Part shown: positions 20,711 through 32,375 of the stretch, piece after piece
Layout of the letters: every line of letters starts with the position of its first letter
Numbering within the stretch: the first letter of the stretch is position 1
Source of the DNA: Cylindrodendrum hubeiense
Lineage: Eukaryota > Ascomycota > Sordariomycetes > Hypocreales > Nectriaceae
Direction: 5' to 3'
NCBI GenBank assembly: GCA_014621425.1
Contig: JAANBB010000417.1
Span: 1 to 35,017 of the forward strand
Length of the DNA stretch: 35,017 nucleotides
Program-made: the position numbers and the translations under genes
Notes under the pieces: generated by a model
Database searches by the model: none
What the model saw: only the letters and a program-made list of their open reading frames with translations
Told to the model about the DNA's origin: nothing

Positions 20711-21716
20711 TTAGAAGAGGCCGTCAATTTCGCCGGTCTCGACGTCGATATCGACGTTGAGGTAGCCAGGAGCAGTAGGCAGGCCGGGGATGGTCTGGAT
20801 GTCCGCAGCCAGTGCATACCTAATATTGTTAGTTGACCCCCTTAAAATTGTTCAGGAAAATACTTACAGATATCCAGCACCGGCAGCCATCCGGACATCA
20901 CGGATGGGGATAGTGAAGCCGGTGGGGGCACCCTTCAGATCAGGGTCGTGAGACAGAGAGTATTGTGTCTTGGCCACGCAGATGGGCAAGTTTCCGTATC
21001 CCTGGCGGGTGTATGTGTCGACCTTCTTCTGCGCAAGCTCGCTTAACTCGACAGCGCCGGCGCCGTACATCTTCTGGCCGATAGCCTCGAGGCGGCTCTG
21101 CACAGTGCCCTCGAGGTCATATGTCAGGGTCATCTCCTTGGGCTTCTCGCTAGCCGCGATGACGCCCCGGGCGAGGTCTACGGCACCCTTACCACCCTCG
21201 GCCCAGTGGTTAGCAAGGATAGCATCCTCAGCACCAGCAGCAATGGCTTCCTCACGGAGGGTGGCGATCTCGGCGTCGGTATCAGTCGAGAACTTGTTGA
21301 TGGCGACAACAACGGGGATGCCAAACGACTTGGCGTTGGCAATCTGCTTCTTGAGGTTGACGCAGCCGGCACGGAGGAGCTCGACGTTCTCCTGCTTGTA
21401 GACGGCGTTGAGGGCAGCGCCAGGGGCGATCGGGGGGGCGCCGCCGTGGACCTTAAGGGCTCGGACAGTGGCGACGACGACAACAACGTCAGGGACCAGA
21501 CCAGAGGTACGGCACTTGATGTTGAAGAAACGCTCACCACCCATGGTGAAGTCGAAGCCTGCCTCGGTGACGACAAAGCCAGCCTTTTCGTTGTGGTCCT
21601 CATCAGGCTCAGTACCCGCAAGCTTGAGTGCGAGCTTATCGGCCAGAATAGAGCTCTGTCCGATGCTGATGTTGGCGAAGGGTCCAGCGTGGACGAACAC
21701 GGGGGTACCCTCGAGG

Positions 21717-21754
<38 letters not shown>

Positions 21755-23802
21755 GGCAGTCAAGGCACCGCCAGCGCCGATGTCATCACAAGTGACGGGG
21801 TCGCCACCACGAGAAGTACCGACGACCATGCGGCCGAGACGCTCCCGCATGTCACCCAGACTGGTGCTAAGGGCGAGAATAGCCATGCACTCGCTGGCAA
21901 CGGAAATGTCGAAGCCAGTCTCGCGGGTCTGTCCCTTCTCAGTCGGTGCAGTGCCGACAGTGATGCCTCGAAGGTGACGGTCGTTAACATCGAGCACGCG
22001 TCTCCAGGTGATGGTCTCGGGGTCAATGTCGAGACGAGCAAATCGGTGGATCTCATCTTCGGTCAAATCATCGGGGTTCGTCTTGTCAATGCCGAGCTTC
22101 TTCAGTCGGCGGAACATGACAGGGGCAAACTGCCTCTTGCCATTCTTAGCAGGCACCAATCGCCTGTACAGGGGGGCATCCTTCTGGGTGTTCTCGTGGA
22201 AGATTCGAGTCTCAATGGCAGCCGCGAGAAGGTTGTTGGCGGCAGTAACTGCGTGAATGTCGCCAGTAAGGTGCAGGTTGAACTCGTCCATGGGGATGAC
22301 CTGGCTGTAACCTCCACCGGCGGCACCACCCTTGATTCCGAAGGTGGGACCTTGGCTGGGCTGTCGGACGTTGGCAAACGTCAATCGCCCAAGATGAGCT
22401 CCCAAGGCCTGAGCCAGGCCCATGGTTGTGGTAGACTTGCCCTCGCCCAGGGGGGTGGGGGTGATGCCAGTCACGACGACATAGCGTCCATCGCGTCGGT
22501 GCTCGAGTCTCTTGAGCAGACCAAGATCAACCTTCGCCTTGTATGCACCATAGGGCTCCAACTCGTGAGGAGCAATGCCAACCTCAGCGGCAATGCGGGT
22601 GATCTGCTTGGGGGTCTGTCCTCGCGACACAGCAATGTCTGAGGGTACGGGGTCCTGAAGCTTCAGGGGGAGGGGGATGGTCTTCCTGAGCTTCTGAGCA
22701 TCAAAGTAGACAGTTGCAGCATCGACCACATTTTGCATCAACATGGCCACAGTCATGGGGCCAACACCACCGGGCACAGGAGTGATGGCGGAAGCAACCT
22801 CGACGGCCGAGTCGAAGTCGACGTCACCGACCAGTCGGTATCCAGACTTCTTGCTTGCATCAGGAATGAAGTTTGTTCCGACGTCAATGACGACGGTGCC
22901 CGGCTTCAGCCACTCGCCCTTGATAAACTGGGGCACGCCAATGGCAGCGACAACAACGTCAGCGTTCTTGAGGAAGTCCTGGAGGCCGACGGTCTTGGAA
23001 TGGCAGACAGTAACGGTGGCGTCGGCATTGCGCAACAAGTAGCTCACAGGGCTTCCGACAATGTCACTTCTGCCAACGACAACAGCATTCTTTCCCTTCA
23101 GGTCAATGCCAGATTCCTTCAGCAGGAACATGACACCCTTAGGGGTGCAGGGGACGAAAAGAGGGTTACCTCCTCGCTTGGCGAGCTCGCCAATGTTCTT
23201 GGTGCCGAAGCCATCGACATCCTTCTCATCCGCCACGGCGGAGGTGATGACATACTCAGAGATGTGGCTAGGAAGCGGCAGCTGAACCAGGAGACCGTTG
23301 ACTGAAGGGTCACTGTTCAGGCGGTTAATCTGGTCCAGGAGCTCAGGCTCGCTGATGGATTCAGGGTAGTGGATCAATTCAGAAGCAATGCCAGCCTAGA
23401 AGATAATAAATCAGTAACCAAGGTCCTACTGACAACAGTCTAGGCGAAAGAGTAATTAAAAAAGGATTCTCACCTCCTGGGCAGCCTTGGTCTTCATGCG
23501 AACATAGGTGGCTGCGGGTGAGTTAGTGGGATATCATGATGGAAAAGAAGCCTCGCGGGGTAGCGGGGCAGGATTTCACCAACAAGAGTCAGAGCGATCA
23601 CCCACTGCGAGACGATTGAGTTAGCTACAGATGCACAGACACGAATCTAGGGTAGGACGAGTCGCGAGTCGGGCGCACCTTGGATGATCTTGAGGCAGGG
23701 CTTGTACCGAGGGTTGAGCTTCTGCTTCTCGACAATTTCAGCACCGAGACGCTCGCGGATTGCCTTGGCAATGGCGGTGCCGTCAAGCTTAATGGCGCCC
23801 AT
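20711..23802 (-). CDS. ADE3: C1-tetrahydrofolate synthase (trifunctional)
   Basis: Combines methylene-THF dehydrogenase, methenyl-THF cyclohydrolase and formyl-THF synthetase, feeding one-carbon units to purine, thymidylate and formyl-Met synthesis. Five exons on the minus strand: 23802-23679, 23604-23584 (21 nt), 23511-23474, 23395-20868 and 20819-20711; 2820 nt, 939 residues, the family length. The dehydrogenase/cyclohydrolase domain covers about residues 1-310, with YVRMK (Tyr51, Lys55), [12 protein letters not shown] and [12 protein letters not shown] near 269-280. The synthetase domain covers the rest, with the ATP loop [14 protein letters not shown] near 375-388 and [12 protein letters not shown]. 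Exon 2 uses a GTTGGT donor. The ATG at 23802 begins [12 protein letters not shown]. Upstream in the same frame lies a mitochondrial-presequence-like stretch without an AUG, so a MIS1-type mitochondrial isoform is possible. Confidence 0.95.
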
Positions 23803-25408
23803 GGCTACAGTCGTCGAGGAGAAATGCCGTCTCTGGTTGAAGGCTGATGAGAGCGCGGGGCAGACTCGGTGGGCAGGACGTAGGGTTGATGAAGAGCCAG
23901 CGGCAGCAGGCGATGAGGGTATTCGACAACGATATGGGCCTGAGGAGGCGTCGAAGTAATAGTATGTGAGGTGGGGGGCTGGAGGAGGGGCGGCCCAACC
24001 AGACACGGCAGATACGGCAGACGCGACCGACGTAGGAGACTCGCACAACCGGAAGCCAGCCGACACCGCGTGCAATTGCCTAGCCGAGTGCGTGTGGGCG
24101 CGTGTGTGTGCGTGTCTGAGTGAGGGCGTAGGCGCGGTTGCTCGTGAGTGGCGCGACGATCGGATCCCGGCCACTGTGCCTTTCGGTCCGCGAGGGTAGT
24201 GACGGAGCGCGCTGCCGACGGTACACGGCGAAAACTGCCGACGGCCTGCTAGCATGTGCCATAGCATGCCATGCCCCGAGACGCCGTAGACGCAAGCCGC
24301 CGTCGCCATTATCTTTGCTCGGAGGTTCGGTATCTGTGCGTGCACCGTATTACCTGATGTGCGCCCGCCTTGGCGCCAACGTTGCTGGTTCGGTGGAGAC
24401 TGACTGGCGTCCAAAAGCTACCGGCAGGTTTTCGAGGTCAGAGGACATATGTAAATGGATAGGCCTGTCCAATGTTGTAGCGTATCCAGAAGCAGAGCAG
24501 ATTCTGCGAGAACAACGTCTAGATGGTAAGGAGAGAAACGGGAAAGACGATGGCTCCGAGACACCTCTCTGCCGCAAAGGGATGAAAGTGGTTGACACAA
24601 ATATCGTACAGCATCAGCATCATTAGTTCGAAGCACCGTGAGCACAGTCGACAGAATCCCATACGGCTAGTCGCTGCTACACCCTCCCAATAGAACCGAT
24701 CCCAGCTAGGCCATAGATCGAGGCATCATTCCCTAGGTTGAGAAGCCGTCCTCGTGGCGTTGAATCCTCTGACGGTGACGCACTGTCCGCACGCCCGAAT
24801 GAAATCCGATGAGTCAATCAGTGGCGTGGTCCTTTCTCAGAGTCAGAGACAGCGCTGAAACGCGACTGGGATGGTGTCGTTGCGCCTGGAATAGCTTCAA
24901 TGCTGACCTCTTACACCAGAGGCCAAAATCAAGTTGTGCTGCCGGCGAAAACAGCTGACGGCGAAGAACATTGATGCCTCAGGATGGCTAGCCACCACTA
25001 ACTGGCTTGATGAGCCACGAACAGTGAGGCGATTTTGGCTGACTCCCTCTCTGCACATCCTATGACTGTCTATTCCTGCACTATGACTCAAGCAGTAAAT
25101 TACACGATCCTTCACACGTGAAGTCTGAGCAAAAACCTCTCCTGTGATGATCCCCCAAGGCAGAAGTCTCGCCTGTGAGTGGATGGCCCATGGCCAAATT
25201 CACACCAGCCTCGTGGTGTCAGCAATATTCACACTGTCCCTAGCCCCATTTGGAAATATGAGTCTCCCCTCCCCGCGAGGGGGATTCTGTGCCCCACCAA
25301 AACGCACAACCGCCAAAAATTCCATCGCGAAAGCCCTCGCCATATAGCCAGCCTTTCCCGAACCTGCCTCCTCCATCGACCCCTCCAGCCCACATCCACA
25401 ACGACATC
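23803..25408. promoter_or_regulatory. Divergent intergenic region between C1-THF synthase and TIF34
   Basis: 1.6 kb. The 120 nt next to C1-THF synthase are open in its frame and resemble a mitochondrial presequence. A GT-rich stretch follows at 24091-24127. From about 24300 to 25390 the sequence is less GC-rich, with overlapping short frames on both strands and no recognisable motif. Both promoters must lie here; exact elements cannot be assigned. Confidence 0.45.
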
Positions 25409-26638
25409 ATGCGGCCCATTCTTCTTGCCGGGCACGAGCGTGCCCTCACTCAGATCCGGTATGTCGACTTCATCTGTTGTTCGATGGACGCGGTGGTTGC
25501 AAACGACGCCAGCCCGAGAGAGACTCTCCGCCCGTTTAACAAGCAGCCACCACAATGTCCCACGAATAGCCCCTCCCCCCGCCCCTGGAGCTCCCGGCTA
25601 ACCCCGCCGTCCACAGATACAACCTCGATGGCGACTTGATCTTCTCCGTGGCCAAGGATCAGCAGATCTGTGTCTGGTATTCCCACAACGGCGAGCGTCT
25701 CGGCTCGTACCACGGCCATGTCGGTGCCATCTGGACCGTCGATGTCGACCCCACCTCGACCATGATCGCCTCCGGCTCTGCCGACAACACCATCCGCCTC
25801 TGGGAGGTCAAGACCGGCCGCTGCCTCAAGGTCTGGGAGTTCCCCACGGCCGTCAAGCGTGTCGAGTTCAACGAGGACGGTACCAAGCTGCTGGGTGTCA
25901 CCGAGAAGCGTATGGGTTTCCTGAGCAACATCGTCGTCATGGACATCATCCCCGACGTCGACGCCGAGCAGAGCGACGAGAAGGTCCTGACCATCGTCTG
26001 CGACGAGAGCAAGGCCACTGTTGCCGGATGGAGCAACCTCAGCAAGTACATCATCGCCGGCCACGAGGATGGCAGCGTCAGCCAGTTCGATGCCAAGACT
26101 GGTGATGTGCTCGATAACTTCCCCATCCACGAACTCAACCAGCCCATCGTCGACCTCCAGTGGTCTACCGACCGCACCTACTTCATCACCGCCAGCAAGG
26201 ACAAGACCGCCAAGGTATGTCGCTATTCTTCACGTCCACCCATCTGCCCTCTTGCTGACCCTAACCCCTCAGCTCATCTCGGCCGCCGACCTTGAAGTCT
26301 TCAAGACCTACACCAGCGACACCCCCCTCAACAGTGCATGCATCACCCCCAAGAAGGACTTTGTCATCCTCGGTGGTGGTCAGGCTGCCATGGACGTCAC
26401 CCGTACCTCTGCCCGACAGGGTAAGTTTGAGGCCCGTTTCTACCACAAGATCTTCGAGGACGAGATCGGCCGTGTGCGTGGCCATTTCGGTCCCCTCAAC
26501 ACTGTCGCCGCCGATCCTACCGGTAAGAGCTACGCAAGCGGCGGAGAGGACGGCTACGTGCGAGTTCACCACTTCGACAAGGGATACTTCGATTTCATGT
26601 ATGAGGTCGAGAGGGAACGAGCGAACCGAACGCAGTAG
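25409..26638 (+). CDS. TIF34: Translation initiation factor eIF3 subunit i (WD40)
   Basis: WD-repeat scaffold of the eIF3 complex in the cytosol; it partners with the eIF3b C-terminus and eIF3g. Three exons: 25409-25458, 25617-26214 and 26273-26638; 1014 nt, 337 residues, the family length. The start [27 protein letters not shown] is conserved. WD40 blades are visible with GH...WD-like ends: [25 protein letters not shown]...[56 protein letters not shown], and the final [33 protein letters not shown]. Codon use is strongly C-biased, as expected for high expression. Introns of 158 and 58 nt have GTATGT donors. Confidence 0.97.
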
Positions 26639-27141
26639 ACGTTCTTTTCCTGTGGGCTTGCATAGTTCGGCGTTGGGGGACAACAAATCTTTGTTCAAGG
26701 GCAAAAGGGGGACGGAGGGGAGAGGAACGGGCTTGTAATACATACCATCTCTCCGGGGCTTAGGGAAAGGTCGAAAGTTGGACGATATGAAACGTTTCAG
26801 CTCGGGTTGAATACCAGCCATTTCAGACAGACATGCTTTATTTTATGCAATCACGATATGGGTCCACAAGGCAAGGGAAATCCTGACGGGCATCTAGATC
26901 TAGAGTCGTTCTCATGCTCAAATATCTGTTTACACCTTGTACCAACCAGCGCCCGCCGCCGTCGAGGTCGCCCGTGACTCTACCTACTCCCCTCATGGTA
27001 CACAGATTATCGTGCCATACTAAACCGACCCGCGAGAGAACATTTCCACCTGCCGAGAACCAAAGCAAAAGCCAAACGCCGAATCTATCCCCTCAACCAT
27101 GACCAACCAAAGCCATTGTAGCCCTGGGCGCTTTTATGGCT
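26639..27141. other. Convergent intergenic region between TIF34 and the ISWI gene
   Basis: 503 nt holding both 3' UTRs. A/T-rich words such as CTTTATTTTATGCAATC near 26831-26847 could be cleavage/poly(A) signals. No gene is supported. Confidence 0.55.
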
Positions 27142-30100
27142 TTACTTCTTCCTGCCCTTCTTGCCCCTGATGGAGCCCCCAGCGTTAGAGTTGGTCGATG
27201 CCACACTTGATGCTCGGGACGGGGTGGCGGAACTGGCTTTACTCGACTTGACAGACTTGACGTTGTCCAGTGCCTTATTCTAGGAGCCTGTTAGCAAATC
27301 ATCACACTTGGCTGTCTCATTTTGCGTACCTTGACCCCGTTCTTAGCCTTCTTCTTAGCAGGAGCCATGCCCAAGATGCTGTCCTCATCGTTCTCGTCAT
27401 CAGGTTCTCTCTTGGCCTTGCCGTTGACCCCGTTCGCCCCACGACCTGGAACATCCTCAAACTCCTTTACGATGGTTGTGATCAAGGTATTGCAGCGACG
27501 AGACAGCTCAATAGGGGTGCGGCTGAGGAAGAACCAGTCGAAGCGGAATAGAGGCGAATCGCGGATGTCGTCACGCATCTTCTCGTACAGACTCTCGGAG
27601 TCGATGCCGTATCGGTCCAACAGGACCAGCAAGAACCGATCCTCCTCTTCGGTATAGACTTTCTTGTTGGTCGTAGATACCGAGTAGTTGATTTTGAGCT
27701 GCTGTAGGGGAACGCGATATTGCGACATCTTCTTCTTGAGGAGCTTTCGCTGGTGTTCAATGCGTCGGGTCCGCTCCTCACCATCCTCAATGGTCTTGAT
27801 GTACTTGGAGTAGTCCGAGATCTCCGTGTAGCGCTGCCAAAAGACCTTTGCGTACGCCTTGATCTCAGTAGCAGACTTGCTATCAACCTCGTTGGAAATT
27901 CCCTCAAAGTCTGAACGGCCATATTTTCCAGACCCATTGACAAACTGCTGGAAGTCTCGCTTGTTCCAGTCACCGAATCCGTGGTTAGAGAGCTTATCCT
28001 TCTCTTCCTTCTCTTCCTCGTTCAAGGCAGTGGCATCGTCGATCTCTTGCTGGTCAAGGGCTCTCTCAGCCTCCCGATCAGATAAGTTGTCTTCTTCGCC
28101 TTCTGCGAGGGGAACCTTATATCCAATCTCCTTCCGATAAAATGCAGTCTCCCTGTCCTGGAGATCACGCAGTCGTGAGGGGTAGAATTGGTAATCATGG
28201 ACGGGAACCTGCTTCGGAGCTCGAGGAGCCTTGGGTTTGGCATCCGCCTTTGGGTTGGGGTACATTGTCTGCCTGAAGTATTTGTCCATGGAGTAGGACT
28301 GCTCCTTACGTTCTCGCTTGGCAGGGTTGATCCAGGTCATGTTGATGTTCTTCTTCTCTTTCGCAAAGTTCTCTCCGTTCCATTCGTATGCTGACTCCGA
28401 AGTAAACTTTTGCAAGTCATCGATGCCCAACTTTTCGTACTTGGCGTTCAGCTGCTTGGTTCGGTTCTCACCCCGAGACAGGATCTCGTCAATAGCATCG
28501 TCATCCATATCAGCGCCCTCCGAGCCCAGGTCGCCGGTAGGTCTTTTAGACTGAAAGACCTTCTCGGCACCATGCTGAATCATGGACAGAAGCTCTTCCT
28601 TATTCGCAGCGGCTTTAGCAGCGGTCTGAGCACGGCCCTGTTGGATAACGAGCTGATCAAGTCGGAGCTTTTGAGCGGCTCGTTCAAGAACCTTTTCTTC
28701 AATGGCATTATCGGTAACAAATCTGTAGACAACAACTTGCTTCGTCTGGCCGATACGATGGGCTCGATCCATGGCTTGAAGATCCGCCTGGGGGTTCCAG
28801 TCACTGTCGTAGAGAACGACAATGTCCGCAGTAGTAAGGTTGATTCCCAGACCACCGGCTCGGGTGGTTAGCAAGAAGACGAACTTCTCCGAATTAGGTT
28901 TGTTGTATTCGTCAATGGCCGCAATGCGGTCCTCGTGGGCGGTTCCGCCGTCAATACGACAATACTTGTACTCTCGGAAGACGCAGTAGTCCTCGAGAAT
29001 ATCAAGCAATCGGCTCATTTGGGAGAAGATGAGAACTCTGCTGCCCTGCTTTTTTAGTCTGTTGAGGAGCTTGTCAAGGACAGCCATCTTCCCCGCATTG
29101 TATACAAGATGCTCATCAGTCGTGTATGGCGGTCCCGGTTCAGCTCCTTCGAACAGATACGGATGGTTGCAGCACTTTCGAAGCTGCATGACGATATTCA
29201 GGAGTCGAGTCTTGGACTCTCGCTTGCCACCAGCTCCATTGACGGCGTCGATGTCCTTTTCGAGAATCTTCTGGTACCATTTGATCTGCATCTCGGACAT
29301 GCCCAAATAAACGTTGACTTCTTTTTTCGGTAGCAAACTCTTCTCGACATCACTCTTGACACGACGAAGCAAGAAAGGTCGCAGAACTCGGTGCAGTTGT
29401 TGCACAACAGTGTCTTGGTCACGGTCCTGACCTGAGAACCACTGGTCGAATGCCTCTGAATCGCCGAAGACGTCAGGGAGGAGGAAGTTGAGGAGGGCCC
29501 ACAGCTCGTGCAGGTTGTTTTGCAGAGGCGTGCCGGTAATGAGGAGTCGGTTTCGGGAAGAAAATAGTCGAATAACTTGCGACAACGAGGACTCTTCGTT
29601 CTTGATTCGGTGGGCCTGTATGCAAGTTAGTGACGCCATAATTCGTCTTCAAAGAGTCCATACCTCATCAATAATGATGTATTCCCAAGCAAACTTCTTC
29701 AAATGCGCCTTCTCACGCAGAATCATCTCATAACTAGTGATACACACATCAAACTTCTCATCCACGAGCCGTTCGTTGATGAGAATATTGCGCTCCTCTT
29801 TGGCACCCTGGAGCACCAAGACATTGACCTCTGGCGTCCACCTGGCGAACTCTCGCTTCCAGTTATCAAGGGTTGACTTTGGTACAATCACCAGGTGCGG
29901 GCCAGTGATATCAACAATGTGTCGGAGGTAGCCAAGGAAAGCAATTGTTTGGAGTGTCTTTCCAAGACCCATCTCATCAGCGAGAATGCCTGAAATGCCA
30001 TTCTCGTGGAGGGAAATCAACCAATTGAGACCAGCCACCTGGTAGTCACGCATAGTGCCCTGGATGAATGTGGGTGAATCTCGGAAGACGGTCTCCGCTG

Positions 30101-30730
30101 AACCGCCGCGCTTCTCGTCCTTGAGAAGCTCGGCATCTTCCTCAGCCTCAGTCCGTCGACGGCGCTCGCTTGTAGCGCCGCCTTGTCTTCCAGCACCCTT
30201 CCTGCCCCTGGCCGCTTCTTCATTCTGACGGTCGATTTCGGTCATGATGTCACGAATCTTGGGGTCGGGGTTCGTCTCGATAAAGTGTCGAAACAGGTCG
30301 GTGAGGCCTAGAAGATAGCGGAATCGCCGGATGGTATCATCTTCCTATTCATGCAGAGTCAGCATTCCCGAATCCGTAACTAGGACGTTCTTGGCTCGAC
30401 GGACCTTGGATTCGCCAAGGCGATCATGCTTCTTGCCGAAAATGCTTCGGCGCAATTGGTTCACCTCAGTGCGGCGCTTTCGGCCATCGCCAAGAGGCTC
30501 TCCAGCAACACTGCTAGCTGTGGTGTTGGGATTCGTGTCGGAGTCGGTGTAGTCTGGAGTTTCATCGACTTCCTACAACAGGCCATCAGCAAAACGTCCT
30601 CGTGTCAAGCGCAGCGAGTAAAACAAGATCAGTGACCGTAACTTACCATCTCTTCTCCTTGTCGGTGTTCCGGCGCGTCAGACATAGACGCGTCGGTATC
30701 CACGACGTTGGCTCGAGATCGGGGCGCCAT
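27142..30730 (-). CDS. ISW2: ISWI-type chromatin-remodelling ATPase
   Basis: Nuclear SNF2-family ATPase that slides and spaces nucleosomes. Five exons on the minus strand: 30730-30647, 30572-30405, 30344-29664, 29615-27330 and 27279-27142; 3357 nt, 1118 residues. Motifs in order: [16 protein letters not shown] and [17 protein letters not shown] (AutoN region); Walker A DEMGLGKT at 207-214; the DEAH box across the exon 3/4 junction (IIIDEAHRIKNE, Asp310-His313); [15 protein letters not shown]; the helicase C part [16 protein letters not shown] and [14 protein letters not shown]; then HAND, SANT ([20 protein letters not shown]) and SLIDE ([17 protein letters not shown]) domains. The C-terminus is Lys/Ser-rich. 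Intron 2 has a GTCCGT donor but a clear TGCTGAC branch site and CATGAATAG acceptor. ISW1 and ISW2 cannot be told apart here; many filamentous fungi have one ISWI, so the symbol is tentative. Confidence 0.95.
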
Positions 30731-31640
30731 TGCGAACGAAGTGTAAGATGGACCTCTTTACGCGACTGGCGTCCTGGAGACGCGTTCCGAGATGGGCGAG
30801 ACCGGGTCGCAAAGTATTCTTGGCGATTCGCAGCTAGTAGAGCAAATTCGTGGATGTGATTTTGAGCTCAAGGCTGGAAGTCGAAGGTTATTGCGCCTTC
30901 TCACAATGAAGAGGAGTGTAGATGTTTTTTCGAAGGTGTCGGCAAGTGGAATCTCGACAGGCAGGTTGAAGGGGGCCAATTTGGGGCTAGTGCCGCGGTG
31001 CGGTCCCCTGTCCGTCGTCGATAAAACAGCCCCACGTTCCTGCAAGGAATAAATGATATTCCGGGCTGGCTGTAACGACGTCACCCCGGGGTTGGTTCAA
31101 TCACCTGCAGAGCGACAGAACATGGATAAATAAAGTGGCATGAGAACAGAGGGATTTATATCTGGGCAAACTAACGTCTACAGCGACCAAACATCTAACT
31201 TTGGTAGGGCCGTCTCTTGGGAGCTACGTTGTCCTCGTTGTTCCAGCCCGATTTGTCACGTGACTCGTCCGCCCCCCCGCCCCACGTGCCAACCCCTCGG
31301 TTAGTGCCGCCAACAGGCTCTGTGCTGCAGCAGGTTGGATGACTGGTCAAACCACCATCCATCGTTGAACCAGCCTTGAACCAGCGCCAGCGACCGGTGT
31401 TAGGAGAGGATACCTTCTCCAGAAGACGTCGGGCTTGGTTTGATTTGCCTTTGATTTGGTATCTTGTCTGTCCTTTGCGGCCTACGACCTCCCCTGAAGG
31501 TAGGGACCGACCCCCTTGTGACCAGTTCACGACACATCCCAAGCTACAGCCCAGTGAGGATATCACGCGGCAGGACAAACGGTTGCTAACCTTCTCGATC
31601 TCCAGACACGCTACCCCATTCTACTTTCGCTTTTACCACC
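30731..31640. promoter_or_regulatory. Divergent intergenic region between the ISWI gene and a hypothetical gene
   Basis: 910 nt containing both promoters. Short frames on both strands carry no motif. A CCACC context directly precedes the ATG at 31641. Nothing else could be assigned. Confidence 0.45.
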
Positions 31641-32375
31641 ATGGATCCGATGAGAGGCGTGTCCGCGGGTGCTGGAAAGCAACCCGCCCAGACCGAGTCG
31701 CATGAACAGCTGCTCGACGTGTTCAAGGCGGCCGCGCTCTCTGTCACAAAGCTGTACAAGACCTCAGCTGCAGCACAGTCGAAGGCACGAGCCGATGGAT
31801 ATCAAGACTGTCTTGATGACCTGTTGTCCTTCCTGGACAAGGGTAGTATGGGCCTTGGCGATGGAGAGGGATGGAGGATTCGACGATGGGCGACTGAAAG
31901 ACTCGATGGGCGTGAAACCGGTGGCCAGAGTCTTGAGAGCGAAGACGAAGTCGAGAAGGCCGAGACTGCTTCGTCCCCGGAAATCACTCGATCGAACAGC
32001 GCATCACAACTTTCGACACAAGTACGGACCGATTCAGCTCCTCCGAGCATCCCTCCCATTGCCGAAGAACCGGCCCCTATTATCGTACCAACCCAAGATA
32101 CCTTTACATTTCAATCGACACACGCCTACCCTAATATTGCCACGCTTGACCTATCGGACTCCAGGCCTCACGATGGTCCATCCCTAGCATCGGCTAGGGC
32201 ATCAAAGGCCCGCATGAGCGCCAGCACAAGCCGGCCAGTGCCGAGGCCAGGAGCACATCTAGCACAAAGGGCCGGATCCAAACGGAAACTGAATTTTGAC
32301 GAGATATTTGATCTTGGTAGTCTTGGAGGAAAGGACCCATTCGGCAGTGGGGGCAAGCGGAACCGACACGCTTGA
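31641..32375 (+). CDS. Conserved hypothetical protein with N-terminal helical domain and C-terminal basic motif
   Basis: Single exon, 244 residues; the ATG lies in an ideal fungal context (CCACCATGG). Residues 20-90 form a compact, probably helical domain (HEQLLDVFKAAALSVTKLYK, GYQDCLDDLLSFLD, WRIRRWATERLDG). The middle is Ser/Pro/Thr/Glu-rich and looks disordered. The C-terminus is basic and conserved-looking (GSKRKLNFDEIFDLG, then GGKRNRHA), suggesting nuclear localisation. The N-terminal pattern recalls the DUF4588/TAPR1-like (HAPSTR1) family, but this is from general memory and uncertain. No enzyme motif is seen. The gene is divergent from the ISWI gene. Confidence 0.75.
   Translation: MDPMRGVSAGAGKQPAQTESHEQLLDVFKAAALSVTKLYKTSAAAQSKARADGYQDCLDDLLSFLDKGSMGLGDGEGWRIRRWATERLDGRETGGQSLESEDEVEKAETASSPEITRSNSASQLSTQVRTDSAPPSIPPIAEEPAPIIVPTQDTFTFQSTHAYPNIATLDLSDSRPHDGPSLASARASKARMSASTSRPVPRPGAHLAQRAGSKRKLNFDEIFDLGSLGGKDPFGSGGKRNRHA

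Noticed and set aside
21206..22642. 478-codon plus-strand open frame opposite C1-THF synthase
   Set aside because: Antisense shadow of a conserved coding exon; the composition is Gly/Leu/Asp/Val-rich without motifs.
25450..26130. 226-codon minus-strand frame opposite TIF34
   Set aside because: Antisense shadow of the strongly C-biased TIF34 exon 2.
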